18,834 nt of DNA from positions 5,278-24,111 of the forward strand of contig DMMW01000080.1 in the NCBI GenBank assembly GCA_003452965.1. The letters are read 5' to 3'. Below the pieces are notes generated by a model. That model saw only the letters and a list, made by a program, of their open reading frames with translations, made no database searches and was not told the origin of the DNA. Both the position numbers and the translations under genes were made by a program. Below are positions 6,018 through 12,843 of this stretch, one piece after another (positions within the stretch are counted from its first letter, which is position 1; each line of letters starts with the position of its first letter). This DNA comes from Elusimicrobiota bacterium (GTDB lineage: Bacteria > Elusimicrobiota > UBA8919).

Positions 6018-6080
6018 CTGTCTTTTACCTCAGGAACAACCTGAAGACCATTCATCTACGCTTTTATTCTGACTATGGGA
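6018..6080. repeat. Element A: 14-mer and flanks shared with the 12.3-kb element
   Basis: GAAGACCATTCATC (6043-6056) is identical to the 14-mer at 12315-12328 read on the opposite strand. The similarity continues past it: both have a pyrimidine/purine-matched C-rich block, a T-run and a TTCTGRCTR..GGA segment (6066-6078 here). Just before the 14-mer is a small stem TCAGG/CCTGA. The element lies directly past the tamB stop codon. The rest of 5755-6080 holds the inverted repeat at 5823-5903 and AT-rich sequence with no gene visible. Confidence 0.45.
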
Positions 6081-9000
6081 TTAATAACCGAATCGGAAAA
6101 ACATGTCCATACCGGAAGTTTTCTGGTTTCCTAATTTCGAACTTATATCCATAAACTTATTTAATCTATAGTTCAGTATTGTTTGCGGACTTTCATCCTG
6201 CGATGACATCCATTCATATTTAACAAATAATTTATCGGTTATGTACTTACCTACCCCCCAGATTCCCTGTGACGGTTGCAACGTAATAACATCCACTCTC
6301 TTTCCCAAAAAATCTTCAATATTTTGTTCTGCAAATCCTACTAATATATTAAAAGAACTTCCTTTTAATGATGCTTTCTCCGATTGTAATAATTTATCAC
6401 TTGAAGTTCCAAATATCATATATGAAATAATATCGCTTTGCTCCATTGGTGGATCGCTTCTAAAAGAAACGGCAGGATTTTCTATTGTTCCGCTAAGAAT
6501 CACTTCTATTATAATATCACTTACTCTCCCTGATGCTATTACTTCTATAAACGCATGCTTAATATCTATTCCTGTAAAAACAATTTTACCTTCGTTTATA
6601 GTAAAGATTCTTCTATTTATGGTATAGGAACCTCTAATCGCAGTAATCTCTCCGAATATTAAAATTGAATTACTATTCTCTTTTATTAACCTAAGATTTC
6701 CTTCGACCTCTGCAACTATTCCTTTCCCATATATCCATGTCCTTCCCGGTATGAAAATAGCAATATTCATATTCATTTCCCTAAATAATTCCGATAATTT
6801 ATTTTGTTTGGGTTTCACTATGTTTATTTGAGTTTTCACATCAATAAATTCAATATCTCCTATATCAATTTTACCTTTCGTTGGAATATTATATTCCGAT
6901 TTTATTACTGTAATAGAACCTCCAAGATTATTGCTGCCATCCGTATTTTTAAAAACAAGATTGGAATTCACATCTCCTGAAAATATATTTGTACTCATAA
7001 TTCTAAAATCTTTGCAAATAAGATTGATGTCCATTTTATAAGAATCTAAATTCTTTAAAAATACTCTGCCACTTAATTCTGCATTACCCTCACCGCTTTT
7101 TAATATAAGACTGTCTATAATTGCGATAGAATCGTTTATAACGATATGACTATTAATATCCCTATACTCCGTTCCTATAGCAAAATGATAAAATTTTGCA
7201 TTTATGATATCTATAGTACCCCATGCGTTCGGAGATATCGGATTACCTCTCAATGAAAGTTTCATGTTCAGATTTCCTGACGAATATATTTGTTTGGACA
7301 ATAAAGATAATATATTAAGGTTAAGATTTTTTGTTTCCAAAGAAATATTAAGACCATCATACAAAATACGTTGCTTAATAGGGGTAAGGGATAAATCAAT
7401 AGGAATTTTTCCTGTCAAAGAAATAAGTTTTTCGTTATCTCTCTCAATATATGCAGTTAATTCCAGGTTTCTTTTTGCATACTTAATATTTATAGGCATA
7501 TTATTAAACGAAAATTCACCTAAAGCAGCGTTATATAAATTTAATATTCCTGAAATTTCAGGAAAAGCGTAATTTCCTTTCATTTTTAGATTTGCCGAAA
7601 GGAAACCTTGCAACGGTAAATTCGATTTTAATATAATATTAAAAATATCAATATTTACAGCTTTTAGTTGAACTTCAATGTCTATATCCTGTATATTCCC
7701 AATTTTACCCTTAATTGATATCTCTTGGTTTTCATTGAATATTTTTAAAGACTTTATTAATATTTGCTTTTTTGTAAACTCAGCATTAATCGAATCTTTA
7801 TTAGTCCATGTATTGGCACCGACAGTTATATTTATCCTATTTATATGAACCGAAGTCGCTTTAGTACTTAAATTATTAATGTATGCACTTAAATTAAATC
7901 TATTTAATCTGTCTTTTTCAACTTCCAAATCTAAATTTATTATATCATTATTGTTTTTCACATTTAATTTAGTTCTATCGAACGAATATCCGTCTACTTC
8001 AAATCCTAATGCTTCTATATCTGCATTGCCTTTAGGTGGAAATTCAAAACCTGATAATTGCGCATTTATCTTTAAAGAATTTGAACTCATTCCTTTATAT
8101 GAAATATTTTTTCCTTCCATCAAGATTAAAATAACGGGGTTGTCTATTTTGCCTCTGAGTTCTCCCGATATATCAATTTCTCCGATTATTTTTACAAATG
8201 CAAACATATTGGAAATATAACCAAGATTTATATTTTTAAAATCATATTTTATATTTAAATTATCATTTTTTCTTAATCCTATCGTCCCTTCAGAAGTTAA
8301 GATTGCTTCACCATGCCGAATATTAAATTTACTAATTGAAAAAACCTTTCTACCCAAATATCCCTGTACTAGAAAATCAAAGTCCTCCGGCAAAGCATTA
8401 AGCATGCCTTTTAAATATATTTCTCTTCTCACAACATTCAAGGTAATAGTGCTATTTAATATCTGTAAATTTGGCAGTGTTGAAGGAAGAATATTTACAG
8501 TTACTGCAGATATAAGTTCATCGATACTTTTGCCTTTTATCTGTGCTTTTACATTTAAATTTATCTCACCTTTCGGATGTACTTTATCGATGCTCAATCC
8601 GAATATTGATAATATTTCTAAATCAAGATTCCTAATATTAGTGTATATATTAATATCCGGTATTGTTAAATTAGCCTTTATCTCATTACTTACCTTAAGT
8701 TCCTTATATTCTATTATTTGAGAAATTTCAAGTTTATCTAAACTTCCGGAAATGTTAATTCTACTTGAAAATACCTCTTTATACTCATCATTATGCCCTA
8801 TTAATCCAAAATCTTTTAATGATACTGTGGGGCAATCCAGCTGTAAATCAAATATAGGATTGCTTAAATTACTTATTCTCCCATCTAATTTTAATTTCGA
8901 ATACTTTGTTTCTAAATGTAAATTTCTTATAATTAAATCCTTTTTGTTCTTTGAAATATTTCCGCTAAGATTTGTAATCTCTATCTTTGGTTTATCAATC

Positions 9001-9587
9001 TTTGCCTGTATTTTTTTTATATTAATGTCGATATCATCTCGGGCAATATTAAGAGATGCTGTCATATCAATATTTATATTTCTTATTTCATTCTGTTTGG
9101 ATAAATATATATTCCCTTCCTCAATTTTGATATTATCCGCTATAAAAGACACACTGTTAACTTTAGTCCTGTTATCTTGCTCTTTTTTATTTTTATATTG
9201 AATAAATTTTTCAAAATTCCAAGAACCGGATACATCCTGTATTAATCTAATATACGGTTTCGATAGAACAAAACTAGAAAAAAATAGCTTTCCATTAATA
9301 ATATTAATAATAGAATATGAAATGGATATACTTTCAACATTTAGTATTTCTTCGTCAGCATCTACAATTCTAACTTCTTTCAATATGACCTTGGTAAAAA
9401 GGTTGCCTTCAATCTTTTCAATTTTTAAATCGCCATTTATTTCTGATTTTAACATTTTAACGACATATTGTTTTAATTGCGACTTAAAAAATCCGGTCTG
9501 AATAAACAAATATATTAAAATAATAATTATTATAAAAACAATAATAAAATATTTAATAATCTTAAACAATCTATTTAAAAACGTCAT
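6081..9587 (-). CDS. tamB: TamB-like translocation and assembly module protein
   Basis: A 1168-residue protein: one N-terminal membrane helix at about 11-30, then over 1000 residues of repeating beta-strand sequence typical of the AsmA/TamB superfamily, and a C-terminal TamB (DUF490) domain. Its last 115 residues include YMIFG, LGKRVDVITLQP, a G-K-Y-I-T-D-K-L-F-V-K-Y-E-W block and a terminal F-R-F-G-Y. Such proteins are anchored in the inner membrane and form a hydrophobic groove across the periplasm; TamB in E. coli works with TamA and is implicated in phospholipid transport to, and assembly of, the outer membrane. The longest frame opens at TTG inside tamA; the ATG at 9587, after AGAG, lies 10 bases past the tamA stop and is preferred. 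E. coli TamB is slightly longer (about 1260 residues). Confidence 0.92.
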   Translation of the reverse strand: MTFLNRLFKIIKYFIIVFIIIIILIYLFIQTGFFKSQLKQYVVKMLKSEINGDLKIEKIEGNLFTKVILKEVRIVDADEEILNVESISISYSIINIINGKLFFSSFVLSKPYIRLIQDVSGSWNFEKFIQYKNKKEQDNRTKVNSVSFIADNIKIEEGNIYLSKQNEIRNINIDMTASLNIARDDIDINIKKIQAKIDKPKIEITNLSGNISKNKKDLIIRNLHLETKYSKLKLDGRISNLSNPIFDLQLDCPTVSLKDFGLIGHNDEYKEVFSSRINISGSLDKLEISQIIEYKELKVSNEIKANLTIPDINIYTNIRNLDLEILSIFGLSIDKVHPKGEINLNVKAQIKGKSIDELISAVTVNILPSTLPNLQILNSTITLNVVRREIYLKGMLNALPEDFDFLVQGYLGRKVFSISKFNIRHGEAILTSEGTIGLRKNDNLNIKYDFKNINLGYISNMFAFVKIIGEIDISGELRGKIDNPVILILMEGKNISYKGMSSNSLKINAQLSGFEFPPKGNADIEALGFEVDGYSFDRTKLNVKNNNDIINLDLEVEKDRLNRFNLSAYINNLSTKATSVHINRINITVGANTWTNKDSINAEFTKKQILIKSLKIFNENQEISIKGKIGNIQDIDIEVQLKAVNIDIFNIILKSNLPLQGFLSANLKMKGNYAFPEISGILNLYNAALGEFSFNNMPINIKYAKRNLELTAYIERDNEKLISLTGKIPIDLSLTPIKQRILYDGLNISLETKNLNLNILSLLSKQIYSSGNLNMKLSLRGNPISPNAWGTIDIINAKFYHFAIGTEYRDINSHIVINDSIAIIDSLILKSGEGNAELSGRVFLKNLDSYKMDINLICKDFRIMSTNIFSGDVNSNLVFKNTDGSNNLGGSITVIKSEYNIPTKGKIDIGDIEFIDVKTQINIVKPKQNKLSELFREMNMNIAIFIPGRTWIYGKGIVAEVEGNLRLIKENSNSILIFGEITAIRGSYTINRRIFTINEGKIVFTGIDIKHAFIEVIASGRVSDIIIEVILSGTIENPAVSFRSDPPMEQSDIISYMIFGTSSDKLLQSEKASLKGSSFNILVGFAEQNIEDFLGKRVDVITLQPSQGIWGVGKYITDKLFVKYEWMSSQDESPQTILNYRLNKFMDISSKLGNQKTSGMDMFFRFGY

Positions 9588-9597
9588 ATTATCTCTA

Positions 9598-11412
9598 TTA
9601 GAATCCAAGCCCTATACTAAAATGTATTTTGTACATATCGAATTCAATTTTTTTCAAATGCTCTACAGGAAATGCTATATCAAGCCCCAATGGTCCAAAT
9701 GGCGTAATATACCTAATCCCGGTTCCTGCACCATATTGTAATTCATAAATATCAAGTTTAAAATCCGTTAGATATACATCTCCTGCATCTAAAAAGACAG
9801 TGCCTTTAAACTTATTTATTATAGGAAAATATAACTCTATATTACTCTCAACTATTGATTCGCCTCCGATAGGATTATCAGCCTCATCTTTCGGACCTAT
9901 TTCCTGAAAGCCATAGCCTCTTACACTGTTACTGCCACCGCTAAAAAATTTTTTAAATATAGGCATATAATCGGTATGATGGTATGGTTTAATAAGTCCA
10001 AACTTAACTCTCGATACTATTATCAAATCTTTTATCAATGTACGATATAAATGATTTTCTATAACACCTTTCAAATAATCAATCTCTGAACCCAAAAGAA
10101 ATGATGCAGATTCTATGTAAAAAGAATTAATAATTCCATGTTTTGGATAAAAAGGATCGTCTATATGGATGTAATTTAATCCTGTTTGTATATTTGAAAT
10201 AAAATATAAACTACCGGGTGTTGCCGCTACAATATCTTCAAATAAAATAATATTTGTTCTGATAGGTTTATTAGTTTCTACATTAAAAGCAACAAAAATA
10301 GCTAATTTATTGTTTATCATTCTCTTTATCTGCGTCTCTAAAGATAGTTTATCGTTGACATAACTTTTTACATTCTCTCTACTTACGCTACCCGTTATAG
10401 TAAGATTGTTTTTTCTATTGATAAAATACGGCTTAAAATATTTTGCAGATACTTCTCTCTCAATTGAAGAATAGAACAGGCTCAAAGTCAACGTTCTCGG
10501 AGCACCCCATAAATAATAGCGATTCCATTCAACCTGCGTTCTAAATCTTGCTTCAGTTCCGTAACCAACACCTAATTTTACCACTCTTTTATTTCCTTCC
10601 GATACATCCACTTTAACAGGAACAATAGTAGCCGAACTTGAACTAATAGCCGTAATTTTCACTGATTGAAATAAACCAAGATTGAATAAGTTTTCCTGGC
10701 TTTCATTTATTTTTTCTTGCGAAAATACATCTCCCGAATCAAATACAATTTCATCATAAATATGTTTTTTTTTAATAAATTTGTTTCCTATAATCTCAAC
10801 AGAGCCAAAATACTGAAAAAGCCCTTCGTTAACTTTAAATAAAATATCTGATTGATAACTTTCTCTATCAACAAATACTGTGCCTTCAACAGCAACTTGT
10901 CCATATCCATTGTTTAAAAGATAATTCTTAATCTTTTTTTTTGATTCTTCATAGAACTTATATTGAAAACGCTGTCCCTGTTTAATCTCTATTTCGTTCA
11001 ACAAATTAGACCTTAATTCTTCATCCTGTTTGTCAGTGATTAACATTATTTTCCTTATAGTTGTGTAAATACCTTCTTTAATACTAATAATAATACTAAT
11101 CTTATTCTTATTCAATTTTATATCGTAATTAACTGAAACACCAAAATAACCGTATGATTGATAAAGTTTCTCGATACTTTTTAAATCTTTTTTTAATATA
11201 GTTTCTTCATATCGAGGTAATCCAATAAATGGTATCCATGTTGGAAATTTTATATCCATTACTTTTTTTATCTCGCTTACTTTTAACTCATTAGTTCCTT
11301 CAATTTTTATACTTTTAATAAAAATAGTTTTATTATCCATTGTTGATGCATCTGATATTAGACAAAATAATATCGTAATTAATATAATTGTCCTTCTAAT
11401 TAATATATTCAT
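9598..11412 (-). CDS. tamA: TamA-like Omp85 outer-membrane protein
   Basis: A 604-residue Omp85-family protein. It has a signal peptide (about 1-23), three POTRA domains at about 28-112, 113-197 and 198-272, and a 16-stranded barrel domain from about 276 to the end, closing with a C-terminal phenylalanine. The L6-loop motif V497-R-G-Y-G-F is present, preceded by SGGSNS, and F-G-P-L-G-L-D appears in the last strands. Three POTRAs and its place before tamB favour TamA over BamA (usually five POTRAs). The protein would work with TamB in outer-membrane assembly or lipid delivery. No clear ribosome binding site precedes the ATG, and the start is 31 bases past the yihY stop, so translation may depend on reinitiation after yihY. 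Confidence 0.92.
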   Translation of the reverse strand: MNILIRRTIILITILFCLISDASTMDNKTIFIKSIKIEGTNELKVSEIKKVMDIKFPTWIPFIGLPRYEETILKKDLKSIEKLYQSYGYFGVSVNYDIKLNKNKISIIISIKEGIYTTIRKIMLITDKQDEELRSNLLNEIEIKQGQRFQYKFYEESKKKIKNYLLNNGYGQVAVEGTVFVDRESYQSDILFKVNEGLFQYFGSVEIIGNKFIKKKHIYDEIVFDSGDVFSQEKINESQENLFNLGLFQSVKITAISSSSATIVPVKVDVSEGNKRVVKLGVGYGTEARFRTQVEWNRYYLWGAPRTLTLSLFYSSIEREVSAKYFKPYFINRKNNLTITGSVSRENVKSYVNDKLSLETQIKRMINNKLAIFVAFNVETNKPIRTNIILFEDIVAATPGSLYFISNIQTGLNYIHIDDPFYPKHGIINSFYIESASFLLGSEIDYLKGVIENHLYRTLIKDLIIVSRVKFGLIKPYHHTDYMPIFKKFFSGGSNSVRGYGFQEIGPKDEADNPIGGESIVESNIELYFPIINKFKGTVFLDAGDVYLTDFKLDIYELQYGAGTGIRYITPFGPLGLDIAFPVEHLKKIEFDMYKIHFSIGLGF

Positions 11413-11443
11413 TTGTTATTTGATTAATATTTATCCAATTTAA

Positions 11444-12280
11444 TTATTTTTTGATACCAGAAAATGCTACTTCGGATTGGCTCGCGCAAAAACAAGCACC
11501 AAATATAAAGATACATCCGCATAAATAAATCCATAGCAATAGCGCCATAATTCCGCTGAAAACTCCATAAACCGCATTCAAATCGGTAAAACTCTCTAAA
11601 TATAAAACAAAAAAACTGGCACAAATTTGCAAAAATATAGTAGCTAATATTGCTGCCAACCATATCTCATTAAACCTTTTATTCATACGCGGAGCTATCA
11701 TATAAAACAGGCTCATACTAACAAAAGTTATCATCCATTGAAAAGATATTCTAATAAAATTATTAAAACCAGAATATGACAAATACATCGGAAGAATTCT
11801 ATCTTTTACAATACCGGATATAACAGGAAATACCATACTTAAAATAAGTAGCACTAGCACTATAATAAGTAAAAAAAGACTTTTTAACGGCAGCTTCCAC
11901 CATTTAGATATTCTAATATTCCACGCTCTATTAACTGCTAAAATGATTGCTAAGAAAAATTGAATAGCCAACCATATCAAAATAATAAATGCAAATATAC
12001 CCGCCTGAAAGCGAAACAGCACTATTTCAGAAACAGTTTTTATAATTTGTTGTTGAATTGTACTGCTAATCGGAATATAATTTTCAATATAATTTATGAT
12101 TTGATTTTCTACTTTTTGACGTTCAACAAAACCGGATGCAATAGTCAAGAATATAATGATAAAAGGAAATACTGAAAAAAAAGCATAATAAGCAAAAGCT
12201 GCTGCACGTTGAGTGCCGTCTATTAAAAAGAATTTTTTCAGTGCCAAAAAAAATATCGCCCAAAATTGGCGAATTTTCAT
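11444..12280 (-). CDS. yihY: YihY/BrkB-family inner-membrane protein
   Basis: A 278-residue polytopic protein with about six hydrophobic helices. Family features include the N-terminal Q-R-A-A-A-F-A-Y-Y-A-F-F-S-V-F-P segment, a central W-x-N-R-A-W-N-type segment (NRAWNIR) and a late Y-G-V-F-S-G-I-M-A-L-L-L-W-I-Y helix. E. coli YihY is 290 residues. The open frame continues 51 codons upstream to a TTG at 12433, but that part is encoded by a palindromic element and has no family similarity, so the ATG at 12280 is used. That ATG has only AGG directly before it. The family was once misnamed ribonuclease BN; it is a membrane protein of uncertain function. Its position directly ahead of tamA and tamB suggests a role in the same envelope pathway. 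Confidence 0.88.
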   Translation of the reverse strand: MKIRQFWAIFFLALKKFFLIDGTQRAAAFAYYAFFSVFPFIIIFLTIASGFVERQKVENQIINYIENYIPISSTIQQQIIKTVSEIVLFRFQAGIFAFIILIWLAIQFFLAIILAVNRAWNIRISKWWKLPLKSLFLLIIVLVLLILSMVFPVISGIVKDRILPMYLSYSGFNNFIRISFQWMITFVSMSLFYMIAPRMNKRFNEIWLAAILATIFLQICASFFVLYLESFTDLNAVYGVFSGIMALLLWIYLCGCIFIFGACFCASQSEVAFSGIKK

Positions 12281-12390
12281 CCTGCAGCCAGAAAACCACG
12301 TTTGTAAAGGTGCGGATGAATGGTCTTCGGGCCGGATTCCGCTCCTTGGAATCCTAAAGAAAAAGATACCACGGGTTTTTAATCCGTGGA
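12281..12390. repeat. Element B: multi-hairpin palindromic element abutting yihY
   Basis: Three hairpins stand in a row: GGTC/GGCC closed by TTCG (12322-12333), a perfect 7-bp stem GGATTCC/GGAATCC with a 7-base loop (12334-12354), and CCACGG/CCGTGG with a 9-base loop (12369-12389). Base composition is far richer in G+C than the surroundings. The 14-mer at 12315-12328 recurs inverted at 6043-6056. The element fills most of the gap between the 59-codon gene and yihY and leaves the yihY frame open through it. Confidence 0.6.
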
Positions 12391-12443
12391 GCTTCATAAA
12401 AACATTAAATACAATTTTGCTTAAATTATACAAAATATATCAC

Positions 12444-12623
12444 TTAACCTTTTTTTATAATATTATTTACGTTTGATATAAAATCATCAAACCTTGATGG
12501 TGAACTCAAATGCTCACTTTTCTCGGCAGATAAACCGATAATCTCACTATGCTTAGAATCTTTTACTGTAAACATAAACGAATGATTTCTTTTGCTAATT
12601 TTTATTAATTTTTGTAATGTCAT
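12444..12623 (-). CDS. 59-residue orphan protein
   Basis: A short soluble protein with a basic N-terminal third (MTLQKLIKISKRNHS), a middle strand-like FMFTV segment and a polar C-terminal half. It has no cysteines, membrane helix or motif I recognise. The support for its being a gene is translational: AGAGGGG lies four bases before the ATG at 12623, a better site than most neighbours have. The frame extends to an ATG at 12644 without such a site. A poor -10 match (TATACT) is present upstream in an AT-rich leader. It is isolated from yihY by element B and from the metal ATPase by 220 bases. Confidence 0.5.
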   Translation of the reverse strand: MTLQKLIKISKRNHSFMFTVKDSKHSEIIGLSAEKSEHLSSPSRFDDFISNVNNIIKKG

Positions 12624-12710
12624 TTTACCCCTCTTTTTAATCATAATATCTTTCCCATACCATTTTTATTTAAGTATATATTTTTTGTAATTAAAATAAT
12701 ATTAAAATAG

Positions 12711-12728
12711 AATTAAAAAATTTTAATT
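12711..12728. repeat. AT-only perfect inverted repeat
   Basis: AATTAAAA and TTTTAATT (12711-12718 and 12721-12728) are perfect inverted copies around two bases, in the AT-rich 12624-12743 stretch upstream of the 59-codon gene. A similar AT palindrome (ATTAAAAATTTTTAAT) lies at about 5969-5984. It may be part of a promoter region, but low-complexity sequence makes such matches easy. Confidence 0.35.
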
Positions 12729-12743
12729 AAAAAATAATAAACC

Positions 12744-12785
12744 AGCGTATAAAGGATAGCGTATAGGGTATAGCGTATAGGGATT
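12744..12785. repeat. 14-bp tandem repeat, three units
   Basis: AGCGTATAAAGGAT, AGCGTATAGGGTAT and AGCGTATAGGGATT follow each other with an exact 14-base period. The first eight bases are identical in all three. It is intergenic, downstream of the heavy-metal ATPase gene. Confidence 0.75.
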
Positions 12786-12813
12786 AGTAATAGGTTTGAT
12801 TTATACTAACCTC

Positions 12814-12829
12814 TCCACCAGCTGGTGGA
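12814..12829. repeat. 16-bp perfect palindrome flanked by direct repeats
   Basis: TCCACCAGCTGGTGGA is a perfect palindrome, and CTAACCTC occurs directly on each side at 12806-12813 and 12833-12840. It begins 14 bases past the ATPase stop codon. As RNA it would form a very tight hairpin but no U-run follows, so it is not a standard terminator. The flanking 8-base direct repeats look like a target duplication or paired binding sites. Confidence 0.6.
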
Positions 12830-12843
12830 ACGCTAACCTCTAA

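Noticed and set aside
6043..6060. Resemblance of the minus-strand TAGATGAATGGTC at element A to a conserved strand near the 3' end of bacterial RNase P RNA
   Set aside because: The companion conserved block GAGGAAAGTCC and the rest of a roughly 350-base rnpB gene are absent, and the copy at 12.3 kb also lacks them. Only a short word matches.
6241..9201. Several plus-strand open frames of 105-149 codons opposite tamB
   Set aside because: They are antisense shadows of an AT-rich coding region; their hydrophobic, Ser/Ile/Phe-rich products are what the opposite strand of Lys/Asn/Asp/Glu-rich beta repeats gives.
11424..11663. A 79-codon minus-strand frame overlapping the end of yihY in another frame
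   Set aside because: It lies within the conserved C-terminal helices of yihY and has no ribosome binding site or family similarity.
12369..12389. CCACGG/CCGTGG hairpin as an intrinsic terminator for the 59-codon gene
   Set aside because: The run after the stem in the direction of transcription is TATCTTTTTCTTT, which is not a continuous U-run, and the hairpin belongs to a larger element with two more stems.
12281..12433. N-terminal extension of YihY from the TTG at 12433
   Set aside because: The extra 51 residues are encoded by palindromic element B, do not match the family N-terminus, and the TTG and the inner ATG at 12397 have no ribosome binding site. It is kept as a finding but not as the called start.
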